This document shows, in pieces, positions 13,526-21,904 of a DNA stretch of 27,149 nucleotides. The position numbers and the translations under genes were made by a program. The DNA is taken from contig CAJUHR010000046.1 of the NCBI GenBank assembly GCA_910586255.1, positions 1 to 27,149 on the forward strand. Direction: 5' to 3'. Each line of letters starts with the position of its first letter. The first letter of the stretch is position 1. The stretch comes from an uncultured Lachnospiraceae bacterium (GTDB lineage: Bacteria > Bacillota > Clostridia > Lachnospirales > Lachnospiraceae). The notes beneath the pieces were generated by a model. That model did no database searches, was not told the origin of the DNA, and saw only the letters and a program-made list of their open reading frames with translations.

Positions 13526-14407
13526 TTAATCATCTGACAGACTCTCCTCAGAAAAAATATCAGCCAGCCGGGCAAACTGTTCAAGAGTCAGAACTTCTCC
13601 CCGCACGGTGGCAGAAACTCCCAAAGTATGAATGGCCAGAGCAATCTGCTCTCTGGAAAAGGTCAGATCAGGAGAGTTAAAAAGCCCGTTTTGGAGGGTT
13701 TTTCTGCGCTGATTAAAGCAAGCGCGGATCAGGCGGAACATGAGAGCCGGATCCTTTACCTGAACCGGAGGCGAGGGGTAGCGGGTAAGACGAATCACCG
13801 CAGAACCCACCTTCGGGCGGGGAAGGAAGCAGTTAGGAGGCACATTGGCCACAAGATAAGGCTTGGCGTAGTACTGCACAGCCAGCGACAAGGCCCCGTA
13901 GTCCTTGGAGCCGGGGCCTACCTGCATCCGGTCGGCCACCTCTTTTTGGACCATCACCGTAATATTATCTACCGGAACCTGCTTCTCAAAAAGGCCCATG
14001 ATAATGGGGGTGGTGATGTAGTAGGGCAGATTGGCCACCACTTTAATAGGGCGTCCTTCATTGTACTGTTCGGCCAGACGGCAGATGTCAACTTTAAGAA
14101 TATCATCATGGATCAGGGTAATATTTTTATATTCCTGTAAGGTTTCCCTGAGAATCGGTATCAGGTTCCCGTCAATTTCCACGGCAACCACCTGCCTGGC
14201 AGCCTCTGCTAAGTACTGGGTCATGGTTCCGATACCCGGGCCGATTTCCAGCACCAGATCCTCCTTCGTAATTCCGGCAGCCAGTATAATCTTGTTCAAC
14301 ACATGGGTGTCAATGAGAAAATTCTGTCCGAATTTTTTTTGAAAAACAAAATCGTATTTTTGGATAACTGCAATGGTGTTCTGCGGGTTGCCTAATCTCT
14401 GCTCCAT
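13526..14407 (-). CDS. rsmA: 16S rRNA dimethyladenosine transferase (RsmA/KsgA)
   Basis: A 293-residue SAM-dependent methyltransferase that dimethylates two adjacent adenines in the 3' hairpin of 16S rRNA during small-subunit maturation. Visible motifs are KKFGQNFLID (25-33), the SAM motif LEIGPGIGTMTQYL (53-66), the acidic VAVEID, and the catalytic NLPYYITTP (from 126). The C-terminal domain carries the family's CFNQRRKTLQN segment. The convergent tatD gene ends 82 bases away. The start at 14407 fits the Gram-positive length. Loss of this enzyme gives kasugamycin resistance in other bacteria. It appears intact. Confidence 0.97.
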   Translation of the reverse strand: MEQRLGNPQNTIAVIQKYDFVFQKKFGQNFLIDTHVLNKIILAAGITKEDLVLEIGPGIGTMTQYLAEAARQVVAVEIDGNLIPILRETLQEYKNITLIHDDILKVDICRLAEQYNEGRPIKVVANLPYYITTPIIMGLFEKQVPVDNITVMVQKEVADRMQVGPGSKDYGALSLAVQYYAKPYLVANVPPNCFLPRPKVGSAVIRLTRYPSPPVQVKDPALMFRLIRACFNQRRKTLQNGLFNSPDLTFSREQIALAIHTLGVSATVRGEVLTLEQFARLADIFSEESLSDD

Positions 14408-14559
14408 ATAAAATCACCTGTCGGGGAAGCCGCCTTTCTGAGATGGTGGGATTTTTCTGGTATCATTATATTATCTAATTCTCATTTTTTCAACGATTAT
14501 TATTTTTGTCATAGCTGACGGAGGTAGGTGCATAGAATGGTTACTAAAGGAGTGATGGC

Positions 14560-16281
14560 ATGTCTAATTATCGCAGATTAATCTCATATATTTATGCATA
14601 CGAGGGAGGAGTCAAAGGGAAAAATATCGGGTTTGCCAAGATTGAGATACGGAACGGACAGTGCAGAATACATGTAAATGTGAAAAGAATTTTTTTGGGA
14701 AACAGTGATATCGGCGTGTACCTGCTCTCGCCGCAGATGGAGATTTTGCTGGGACGGATATTTATACGCAACGGGGCCGGGGAGTTTCGGGCCAATGTCA
14801 ATGCGATAAATGTGGAGAACAGCGGGTGCAGTATGGAGCAGTGCTACGGACTTACCATTCATGATATGGAAAATGCATGGCGCAGCTACACTACGATTTG
14901 GGAGGATGCGGTGACGCAGGCAGCAGAGGTGGAGCTGGCCAATGTGACTGCAGAGCGGGCAGGAATACAGGCAGGCGAGCGGGCAGACAGCTCGGTGTCG
15001 GAGGAAATACAGAGAGAGTTAGAGCAGGAGGATGCCTGGAAAGGCCAGGCAGAGCTTCTGGCAGATTCGGAGATGATACATATACCCGGACCAAAGGAGG
15101 AGGGAGATAAAACGGATGAGAGCCCGGCTGATGATCAGCCGGACAGAGAGAGAACCGTTCAGGAAGAGGTTGGGGCATTACTCTCGGGAGATTATGAGAA
15201 TGTGGGAGGTAAAAAGAATAAAACACGGGAAAACAATTTAAATGTGGGAGAAGATGATAAAAAACAGGGGATAAACTTGAAGGAAGTGGAAAAACTGGAA
15301 GAAACAGGGGGAGGGGACAGAGCAGATGGCAAGGCCGGAACCGAAACCCGGGCGGATAACCTAGAAAATGCAGGGGGCGGGGGCCGTATAGATAACATGG
15401 GAAGCGCAGAGCGCGGAGAGCAAACGGATGCTATAGAACGAGCGGAAGGCTGGGACAAAGCAGACGACAGGGCCGAAGTGGGGAGCGGAGCCCAGACAGA
15501 AGCAGGAAAATCCCTGGAAAAGTCCGGCCCCCATTTGGAAACCGTGAATCCGGAAACGGAATTTCCGCAGGCAGACATTGCGGAGGACGGCTGGATAAGG
15601 GGAACTCCTGTGGAGCCGGTATGGCGAGGCGGCGCGCCATCACCGGAAAACCAGGCCGGCTCCTTGGGAGGCGGTGTCCAGGAAAAGATGATGAGGCTTG
15701 CAAAGGTGTTTTTGCAGGGACGTACCCAGGCAGAAAAGGGGGCGGCGCCATTGCCGTCTCAGACAGAAAGCGCTGTCAATATTCCTTCCGCCGTGACAGG
15801 AGCAGCAGCCCCGCCACGGCCGGTAACAATGACAAAGGTTCCAGTGTCAACTCTTCCCGAACCGGAGGATCCGGCCCGTCTGGCGGAGCTGGACCGGCAG
15901 GAGCGGGCAGAATCAGCCCGGGGAAGCATCTGGAATCAGCTGCAGCGCCGATATGCCAAGGTTTTGGCCTTTGACTATGAAAACGGCTGTGAAATTTTGT
16001 CCATCAAGCCTCAGGATATCGGTATTCTGCCCAGAGAAAACTGGATTTACGGCAACAACAGCTTTTTGCTTCATGGATATTACAATTACCGACATCTGAT
16101 TCTGGCCCGGCTGGAGAATCCTAACGGGCAGCCCCGATATTTGCTTGGAGTGCCCGGGCATTATTTCAGCAATGAAAAAAATCTTGCGTCCATGTTCGGA
16201 TTCCCGCATTTTGTCCTGGCCAAAAAGCAGCCGGAGCAAGACGGCCGGTTTGGGTACTGGTATACGGATCTGCGATTGTAA
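14560..16281 (+). CDS. DUF6128-type protein with long acidic low-complexity middle
   Basis: A 573-residue protein of unknown function. The N-terminal part (about 1-110) is a compact, conserved-looking domain (RRLISYIYAYEGGVKGKNIG...). The C-terminal part (about 465-573) looks like the DUF6128 domain seen in Lachnospiraceae: FDYENGCEILSIKPQDIGILP, then NSFLLHGYYNYRHLIL and VPGHYFSNEKNLASMFGF. Between them lie about 340 residues rich in Glu, Gly, Ala and Asp with imperfect repeats of AD/ERAE type; this region should be disordered. No signal peptide or membrane segment is seen, so it is probably cytoplasmic. AAAGGAG (14546-14552) is seven bases before ATG 14560. The gene appears monocistronic. 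The function is not known, and the domain label is from memory. Confidence 0.8.
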   Translation: MSNYRRLISYIYAYEGGVKGKNIGFAKIEIRNGQCRIHVNVKRIFLGNSDIGVYLLSPQMEILLGRIFIRNGAGEFRANVNAINVENSGCSMEQCYGLTIHDMENAWRSYTTIWEDAVTQAAEVELANVTAERAGIQAGERADSSVSEEIQRELEQEDAWKGQAELLADSEMIHIPGPKEEGDKTDESPADDQPDRERTVQEEVGALLSGDYENVGGKKNKTRENNLNVGEDDKKQGINLKEVEKLEETGGGDRADGKAGTETRADNLENAGGGGRIDNMGSAERGEQTDAIERAEGWDKADDRAEVGSGAQTEAGKSLEKSGPHLETVNPETEFPQADIAEDGWIRGTPVEPVWRGGAPSPENQAGSLGGGVQEKMMRLAKVFLQGRTQAEKGAAPLPSQTESAVNIPSAVTGAAAPPRPVTMTKVPVSTLPEPEDPARLAELDRQERAESARGSIWNQLQRRYAKVLAFDYENGCEILSIKPQDIGILPRENWIYGNNSFLLHGYYNYRHLILARLENPNGQPRYLLGVPGHYFSNEKNLASMFGFPHFVLAKKQPEQDGRFGYWYTDLRL

Positions 16282-16452
16282 TATGCTTTTGTGTTTACCG
16301 GGTACCTGTGAACAGTAACCTATATAGGTATTCACAGCGAACTGTGCACTTATAGCAGATGACAGATCATGGATTTTCGTGTATACTGGGCATAAGAAGG
16401 CCGCAGAGATACAGGCGATGGCCTCGGAATCAGAAAAACAGGTGGGATAATC

Positions 16453-17010
16453 ATGGCAAAGCTGACACCAGAGGAAAAATACATGAGGGAAGCCATCCGG
16501 CAGGCAAAAAAAGCGTCTGCGTTAGGCGAGGTTCCCATAGGATGTGTAATCGAATATCAGGGAAAGATTATCGGGAGAGGCTATAACCGCCGCATGGCGG
16601 ATAAGACGGTACTGGCCCATGCGGAGATTTTGGCGATCCGAAAGGCATGCCGGGCGATGGGAGACTGGAGACTGGAGGGATGCACCATGTATGTGACCCT
16701 GGAGCCTTGCCCTATGTGCGCGGGAGCCATTGTCCAGGCAAGGATTCCGGCTGTGGTCATCGGAAGCATGAATCCCAAAGCCGGCTGTGCCGGCTCGGTG
16801 CTGGATCTGCTTCACCAGGATGGCTTTAATCATCAGGTTGAGACGCGAATCGGTGTGCTGCAGGAGGAATGTTCCCGCATGCTGTCGGACTTTTTTAAGG
16901 AGCTGCGGCAAAAGAAAGCAGAGCGAAGGCAGGTATCAAGTGGTTTGGATGATCTGCGGATGGTTATTGCAGCGTCAGATACAACCGCCGCACCAAAAGA
17001 ACGGACGTGA
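16453..17010 (+). CDS. tadA: tRNA-specific adenosine deaminase (nucleoside deaminase)
   Basis: A 185-residue cytidine-deaminase-fold enzyme, expected to convert adenosine-34 of tRNA-Arg(ACG) to inosine. The zinc site is complete: His56 and the catalytic Glu58 in AHAEIL, and Cys86 and Cys89 in EPCPMCAGA. RIPAVVIGSMNPKAGCAGSVLDLL is typical of bacterial TadA. The C-terminal tail of about 25 residues is longer than usual and overlaps the convergent membrane-protein gene by 47 bases. Start 16453 has a GGTGG-type weak site. In many clostridia tadA sits near the SRP RNA and dnaX, as here. Confidence 0.95.
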   Translation: MAKLTPEEKYMREAIRQAKKASALGEVPIGCVIEYQGKIIGRGYNRRMADKTVLAHAEILAIRKACRAMGDWRLEGCTMYVTLEPCPMCAGAIVQARIPAVVIGSMNPKAGCAGSVLDLLHQDGFNHQVETRIGVLQEECSRMLSDFFKELRQKKAERRQVSSGLDDLRMVIAASDTTAAPKERT

Positions 17011-17503
17011 TTGTGAAAAAAATTTCCAGAGCACTGCTGATAATGCCTGCCAGAAGCAGCAAAAACAGAGAAATCATTGCAATGCCGGCCAGGCCGATCA
17101 GGTAGGGCCGGTATTTTTTTCTGTCATCCTGATACAGCCGCAACAGGATGCTCCCTATGGAAAGAATCAGGCAGAGGGCTGCCATAAAGGAAAACACAAT
17201 GTGCAGCGTGGATCTTAAGGGCAGTATTTCCGGAAGGTAGGGTGTGATGACGGCGCAGGTGAGCAAAAACAGGGCCAGAGGAATCAGCCAGGTGCTCTTG
17301 GGAGGAACGGCCATCTGCACAACGATTACCCGCAGAGAGAAGAAAAAATAAATGCCCACAAGAAGCCCCCACAGGACAAAGGCTTCCTGCCTGCCAAGCT
17401 GGTTTCCGATTACGGAGAAGTTGGTGGTGAACCAGTTGTTTCCCTGGACAAACATAATGGTATAGACAGGAATCAGAATATAAGCAGTGAACCACAGAAG
17501 CAT
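16964..17503 (-). CDS. Integral membrane protein of unknown function
   Basis: A 179-residue protein with about six hydrophobic segments, starting MLLWFTAYILIPVYTIMF. The early motif NNWFTTNFSVIGNQ lies after the first helix in a likely extracytoplasmic loop and looks conserved. It is somewhat like the DUF998 family, but I am not sure. ATG 17503 has GGGAGGTG close upstream. The gene converges on tadA and overlaps its last 47 bases, so transcription of each crosses the other. No enzyme motif is visible. Confidence 0.75.
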   Translation of the reverse strand: MLLWFTAYILIPVYTIMFVQGNNWFTTNFSVIGNQLGRQEAFVLWGLLVGIYFFFSLRVIVVQMAVPPKSTWLIPLALFLLTCAVITPYLPEILPLRSTLHIVFSFMAALCLILSIGSILLRLYQDDRKKYRPYLIGLAGIAMISLFLLLLAGIISSALEIFFTITSVLLVRRLYLTLQ

Positions 17504-17680
17504 AAGTCACCTCCCTATCCAGATAATTTCGACAAAGTGGTCAAAAAGCCTGTTTTTTCCTTCATAAATATCTGTATTATACAAAAAGATTTCGCTATAT
17601 TTATATGGAGCCGGGCAACAAGCTTAAAGGAGCCGAACCAAGAGCAGCAATAATAAAAGGAAAGCAGGGGATAGTTTATT

Positions 17681-18322
17681 ATGTCACAGAAAACAAAGCG
17701 TATACTTATGGCATTTTTTGGCGTAATTGTCACGGGGTTTTGTGTGGGAACCTTTCAGAAGGCCAGTCTGGGCACAGACCCGTTTACTTGTTTTGTCACA
17801 GGGATCGGAAATATTTTTGGATCCACCTACAGCACCTTTTACGTAATAGTCACAGGCACTTTGCTGGCGGGAGTGTTTCTGGTGGAAAAGCATTACATAG
17901 GTATTGCCACGGTGATTAACCTGTTTGGCACAGGAATATCCGCAGACTTTATGCGGAATCTGTGGGATATGCTGATACCTGACCCGGGAATGGGGGCCAG
18001 GACTGCCCTGATGCTTCTGGGTGTGCTGGGAAGCTGCTTCTCTGCGTCTGTGTATTTTACGGCAGATATGGGAGTATCGGCATATGATGCCGTGTCTCTG
18101 ATTGCTGCAAATAAGTACAAGCTGATGCCATTCCGGGTGTGCAGAGTGCTCAGCGATTTGATCTGCGTGACAGTGGGAATTGTTTTTCATGCAACCGTGG
18201 GAATCGGCACAGTGATAACCGCCTTATTTATGGGGCCGGTGATTCAGTGGTTTAACACACATGTGTCGGAGCCGTTTTTGTATGGAAGTGGGCGGCCGGA
18301 CAAAGAAGAATTTGTGGAATGA
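17681..18322 (+). CDS. YczE/YyaS/YitT-family membrane protein
   Basis: A 213-residue membrane protein with about five to six hydrophobic segments. The family signature is clear: ILMAFFGVIVTGFCVGTFQKASLG at the start (first helix), then GTDPFTCF, GIATVINLFGTG (about 85-96), and the second-half repeat MGVSAYDAVSLI. These proteins are thought to be transporters or transporter-like, but substrates are unknown. ATG 17681 has an AGGGG site about eight bases upstream. The gene is divergent from the membrane protein on its left. Its stop lies two bases before the SRP RNA -35 box, so the SRP RNA promoter starts immediately after it. Confidence 0.88.
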   Translation: MSQKTKRILMAFFGVIVTGFCVGTFQKASLGTDPFTCFVTGIGNIFGSTYSTFYVIVTGTLLAGVFLVEKHYIGIATVINLFGTGISADFMRNLWDMLIPDPGMGARTALMLLGVLGSCFSASVYFTADMGVSAYDAVSLIAANKYKLMPFRVCRVLSDLICVTVGIVFHATVGIGTVITALFMGPVIQWFNTHVSEPFLYGSGRPDKEEFVE

Positions 18323-18323
18323 C

Positions 18324-18353
18324 TTGACAAAAGCCCTGTTTCCGGGGTATACT
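18324..18353 (+). promoter_or_regulatory. Strong promoter of the SRP RNA gene
   Basis: A perfect TTGACA (18324-18329) and TATACT (18348-18353) are separated by 18 bases. Transcription would start near 18360, about 55 bases before the mature-looking 5' end. Confidence 0.8.
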
Positions 18354-18360
18354 TAACAGG

Positions 18361-18391
18361 CGTTTTCCTGTAGAAAACAGCAGGGAAACGC
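18361..18391 (+). other. Leader hairpin between SRP RNA promoter and mature 5' end
   Basis: GCGTTTTCCTG pairs with CAGGGAAACGC with one G-U-type position across about a 10-base loop. It may be a processing signal removed from the SRP RNA precursor. Confidence 0.5.
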
Positions 18392-18414
18392 GGCACAAGA
18401 ATTTGTCATAAAGC

Positions 18415-18682
18415 TTCCGTGCAGCCGGGGAGATAGCGGTGCCCTGTACCTGCAATCCGCTCCAGCAGGGGTGATATCCCGCCTCGGATGCTGGTCTTGC
18501 AGGGCTGCCCCTGGTAAGCAGCGTTGACGTCCGGGTCTTGCGCAACAGAGCCTCATGAACCGTGTCAGGGCAGGAATGCAGCAGCACTAAGTGAGTTCCT
18601 TTGTGTGCCGCGAGGCAACCTGGGCTGAGCCGGCTGCCAGGGTAACGCCTGTGAACCACATACAAAGCGGGATGCACGGATT
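18415..18682 (+). ncRNA. ffs: Signal recognition particle RNA, large Gram-positive type
   Basis: A roughly 265-base RNA with both Alu and S domains. The ends pair (CCGTGCA 18417-18423 with TGCACGG 18673-18679). The Alu part holds GGTGCCCTGTACCTGCAATCC-like sequence, typical of clostridial SRP RNA. The S-domain tip has the conserved GTCAGG...GGAA...AGCAGCA...GAGTTCCTT...TGTGCCG pattern (about 18560-18613), the Ffh-binding helix 8. The RNA scaffolds Ffh for co-translational targeting of membrane proteins. A T-run (18681-18685) directly follows the closing helix. Exact ends are estimated from pairing. The order SRP RNA, (pfkA), dnaX, ybaB, recR resembles other Firmicutes, with pfkA as an extra member. 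Confidence 0.96.
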
Positions 18683-18722
18683 TTTATAAAAAGCAGGTAA
18701 CATTGCGGTGAAAATAGAACAG

Positions 18723-18766
18723 GAGGGGTGCGGAAATGAGCATTAGCTTTCGTTTCCGTACCCCTC
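18723..18766. terminator. Strong hairpin downstream of the SRP RNA
   Basis: A 14-bp stem with one mismatch (18723-18736 with 18753-18766) and a 16-base loop. The following sequence is only moderately T-rich (GTTATTGTT), so it may be a back-up terminator or a 3' stabilising hairpin. Confidence 0.6.
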
Positions 18767-18867
18767 GTTATTGTTCGCAGGTATCCTGTGAATCCAACAG
18801 CATATGTCCATTTGAAATCGCCTGCGGCCATGGGGGCATAGATTTTGGCTCCATAACTGTATTGGCT

Positions 18868-18897
18868 CATGACTAATCAGCGGAGTGATTAGTCATG
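18868..18897. repeat. Perfect 12-bp inverted repeat upstream of the pfkA promoter
   Basis: CATGACTAATCA (18868-18879) and TGATTAGTCATG (18886-18897) flank a 6-base spacer. The dyad ends 43 bases before the pfkA -35 box. It is a candidate operator or the end of an upstream transcript. Confidence 0.7.
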
Positions 18898-18940
18898 GAG
18901 AGAACCGTGATACTGTCCCTCCATCGTTACAAATTTTCCC

Positions 18941-18969
18941 TTGCCCCCCCATCCATGTTGTATTATAAT
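18941..18969 (+). promoter_or_regulatory. Putative pfkA promoter
   Basis: TTGCCC (18941-18946) and a perfect TATAAT (18964-18969) are 17 bases apart, leaving a leader of about 110 bases before the pfkA start. Confidence 0.65.
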
Positions 18970-19087
18970 ATGGTAGAAGTGTCAAAAGACCCTTCGATGC
19001 TTGAAATACAGATATCAGAGAGGGCGGCTTCTCATGACCTGCCCCCCAACCCCATCAATCCCCATACAAAGAAAGGATGTGTTTTCC

Positions 19088-20161
19088 ATGAGAGTAGGAA
19101 TGCTGACCAGCGGCGGCGACTGCCAGGCACTGAATGCGACTATGCGCGGTGTGGCAAAGTCCCTTTACAAAATGTTTGAAGATGTAGAAATTATAGGATT
19201 TGAGGATGGCTATAAGGGTCTGATTTATGCGGATTATCACATGTTAAAATCCTCTGATTTTTCCGGCATTCTTACAAAAGGAGGGACCATCCTGGGAACC
19301 TCCCGCCAGCCCTTTAAGCTGATGCGGGTTCCCGATGAGTTCGGGCTGGATAAGGTGGAGGCGATGAAGCACACCTACAAAAAGCTGCGCCTGGAATGTC
19401 TGGTGGTTCTTGGAGGCAACGGCAGCCAGAAAACAGCTAACCTTCTCAGGGAGGAAGGGCTGAATATCGTTTCTCTACCCAAGACGATTGACAATGATCT
19501 GTGGGGAACCGATATGACCTTCGGCTTTCACAGCGCGGTGGAGATTGCCACCAATGCCATTGACTGTATTCATACCACCGCTGCCTCCCATGGCCGGGTC
19601 TTTATTGTGGAGGTGATGGGTCACAAGGTAGGATGGCTGACCCTCTATGCAGGCCTTGCCGGCGGTGCGGATATTATTCTTCTTCCCGAGATACCCTACG
19701 ATGTGGATATGGTGGTAAATGCCATTAAGGAGCGTACCCGCCAGGGAAAGAGATTCTCCATTCTGGCAGTGGCGGAGGGCGCCATCTCCAAGGAGGACGC
19801 GGCCCTGAGCAAAAAGGAACTGAAGGAAAAGAAGAAGACTCAGGTGGTATTTCCGTCTGTGGCCTACGAGATCGGAGCTATGATTACTGAGCGCACCGGT
19901 CAGGAGGTGCGGGTCACGGTGCCGGGACATACTCAGAGGGGAGGAGAGCCCTGCCCCTTTGACCGGGTGCTGTCCACTCGTTTGGGGGCAGAGGCGGCGA
20001 ACCTGATTCGGGAAAAGAAATATGGATATATGGTTGCGGTGAAGGGAGATGAAATCACTTCCGTGCCCCTGCAGGAGGTGGCCGGCAGATTGAAGACCAT
20101 TGATCCGGAGAGCGCGATTATCAAAGAGGCAAAACGGGTGGGAATCAGCTTTGGCGATTAG
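19088..20161 (+). CDS. pfkA: 6-phosphofructokinase (PfkA family, Lys132 subgroup)
   Basis: A 357-residue phosphofructokinase, which commits fructose 6-phosphate to glycolysis. The N-terminal MRVGMLTSGGDCQALNA is the family start. GGNGS (109-113) is the phosphoryl-donor site and PKTIDND (131-137) the catalytic loop with Asp135. Classical ATP-PFKs have Gly at both donor-specificity positions (GGDGS and PGTIDND). Here the first is Gly112 and the second Lys132, the mixed-substrate subgroup pattern, which is usually ATP-dependent. It lacks the Asp that marks pyrophosphate enzymes. It is longer than E. coli PfkA (320). ATG 19088 is supported by GAAAGGA (19071-19077); the longer frame to 19001 adds non-family sequence. 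It is followed by dnaX after 20 bases. Confidence 0.94.
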   Translation: MRVGMLTSGGDCQALNATMRGVAKSLYKMFEDVEIIGFEDGYKGLIYADYHMLKSSDFSGILTKGGTILGTSRQPFKLMRVPDEFGLDKVEAMKHTYKKLRLECLVVLGGNGSQKTANLLREEGLNIVSLPKTIDNDLWGTDMTFGFHSAVEIATNAIDCIHTTAASHGRVFIVEVMGHKVGWLTLYAGLAGGADIILLPEIPYDVDMVVNAIKERTRQGKRFSILAVAEGAISKEDAALSKKELKEKKKTQVVFPSVAYEIGAMITERTGQEVRVTVPGHTQRGGEPCPFDRVLSTRLGAEAANLIREKKYGYMVAVKGDEITSVPLQEVAGRLKTIDPESAIIKEAKRVGISFGD

Positions 20162-20181
20162 GAAAGGATAGCAGAGAGCCC

Positions 20182-21858
20182 ATGTCTTATACCGCATTGT
20201 ACCGCAAGTGGCGTCCGGTTTCATTCCAGGATGTAAAAGGCCAGGACCACATTGTGCAGACTCTGAAAAATCAAATAGCGGCAGACCGTATTGGCCACGC
20301 CTACCTGTTCTGCGGGACCAGGGGAACGGGCAAGACCAGTATTGCCAAGATTTTTGCCCGGGCTGTCAATTGCCAGCATCCAAAGGAAGGCAGCCCCTGC
20401 AATGAATGTGATATCTGCAAGGGTATTGCGTCAGGCAGTTCCATGAACGTGGTGGAGATTGATGCCGCGTCTAACAACGGGGTGGAAAATATCCGGGAAA
20501 TCCGGGAACAGGTCCAATATCCTCCCACAGAGGGAAGATACAGGGTGTATATTATTGATGAGGTGCATATGCTATCCACAGGGGCATTTAATGCACTTTT
20601 GAAAACTCTGGAGGAACCGCCGTCTTATGTGATTTTTATTTTGGCAACCACAGAGGTAAACAAGATCCCCATTACCGTGCTGTCCCGATGCCAGCGGTAT
20701 GATTTCAAAAGAATCACAGCCGATACTCTGGGGGCACGGTTAAAGGAACTGACCGAGGCGGAGAAAATCCCGGCACAGGAGCGGGCTCTGGCCTATATTG
20801 CCAAGGCTGCGGACGGGTCCATGCGGGATGCTTTAAGTCTGTTGGATCAGTGCGTTGCTTTTCACTACGGGACCCTTTTGACCTATGACAATGTTTTAGA
20901 GGTGCTGGGTGCGGTGGATTCCACGGTGTTTAGTCAGCTGTTGCGGGCGATCATAGCCGGCCGGACCGGAGACTGCATCCGGAAGCTGGAAGAACTGGTG
21001 ATCCAGGGAAGGGAGCTGGGGCAATTTGTCGCGGATTTTATCTGGTATCTGAGGAATCTTCTGCTTTTGAAGACTACCGATGACGCAGAGAATATGCTGG
21101 AAATGTCCGAGGACAATTTAAGGCAGCTCCGCCAGGAAGCGGAGCTGATTGACGAAGACCGATTGATGCGTTATATCCGTATTTTCTCCGAATTGTCCAG
21201 CCAGCTGCGCTATGCCAGTCAGAAGAGGATACTTATCGAGATGGCTCTGATCCGGTTGACAAAACCGCAGATGGAGCATAACCTGGATTCGGTTGTCCAG
21301 CGATTAAACGAGCTGGAGGACCGGCTGGAGGAGGGGAAGGTTTCCTTTCCCCCTCAGCTTTTGGATCAGATGGCGGCAGGCTTGGGGAATGTCGGAAACC
21401 GTTTTTTAGGCGCTGGCAGCGACAAAGGCTATGGGGACGGCATGGATGGATTTACAAGTCCTGCCAGAGAGGGGACCGTGCCTGTCTCTGCCGGTGAGGG
21501 GCAGCGGCAGGTGGCCATACCGAAAGCCCAGCTGGAGGATCTGGAGCTGATTCGCCGGGAATGGGGAAAGATCATTCGGGAATTGGGAGGATCTGTCCGG
21601 CCCTCCTTTCGGGATACGGTTGTGGAGCCCAGCGGTGAGGGCTGTCTGTGTATTGTTTTTTCCAGTGAGGACAGTTATGCCATTGGCAGCCGCGCGACAG
21701 TGCTGGGGGCATTGGAGGCCTATGTTCGGGAGCATTATGGCAAGGATTTGTATTTTAAAGTTCGCAGAAGAGAAAACGGTGAATCATTAAATACAGTATA
21801 TGTCAGCGATGAGGAGTTGAAAAATGCTATTCACATGGATATTGTGATGGAGGAATGA
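20182..21858 (+). CDS. dnaX: DNA polymerase III subunits gamma/tau
   Basis: A 558-residue AAA+ clamp-loader ATPase of the replisome. Walker A is GTRGTGKTS (45-53) and Walker B is YIIDEVHM with Asp126 and Glu127. The zinc site has Cys64, 73, 76 and 79 (CQHPKEGSPCNECDIC). The SRC sensor lies at 168-170. A collar domain follows to about residue 370, then a poorly conserved tau-type C-terminal region ending in a compact alpha/beta domain. I see no slippery A-rich site for a programmed frameshift, so one product is expected. ATG 20182 fits the family start MSYTALYRKWRP. It is cotranscribed with ybaB and recR, the standard Firmicutes order. Confidence 0.98.
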   Translation: MSYTALYRKWRPVSFQDVKGQDHIVQTLKNQIAADRIGHAYLFCGTRGTGKTSIAKIFARAVNCQHPKEGSPCNECDICKGIASGSSMNVVEIDAASNNGVENIREIREQVQYPPTEGRYRVYIIDEVHMLSTGAFNALLKTLEEPPSYVIFILATTEVNKIPITVLSRCQRYDFKRITADTLGARLKELTEAEKIPAQERALAYIAKAADGSMRDALSLLDQCVAFHYGTLLTYDNVLEVLGAVDSTVFSQLLRAIIAGRTGDCIRKLEELVIQGRELGQFVADFIWYLRNLLLLKTTDDAENMLEMSEDNLRQLRQEAELIDEDRLMRYIRIFSELSSQLRYASQKRILIEMALIRLTKPQMEHNLDSVVQRLNELEDRLEEGKVSFPPQLLDQMAAGLGNVGNRFLGAGSDKGYGDGMDGFTSPAREGTVPVSAGEGQRQVAIPKAQLEDLELIRREWGKIIRELGGSVRPSFRDTVVEPSGEGCLCIVFSSEDSYAIGSRATVLGALEAYVREHYGKDLYFKVRRRENGESLNTVYVSDEELKNAIHMDIVMEE

Positions 21859-21904
21859 TACTCCTGCGGAGAGAGTATATATAAGGAAAAAGGAGGACAG
21901 CATC

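Noticed and set aside
18252..18870. Minus-strand open frames across and beyond the SRP RNA
   Set aside because: They overlap a clear structured RNA or hairpins and have no protein-like features.
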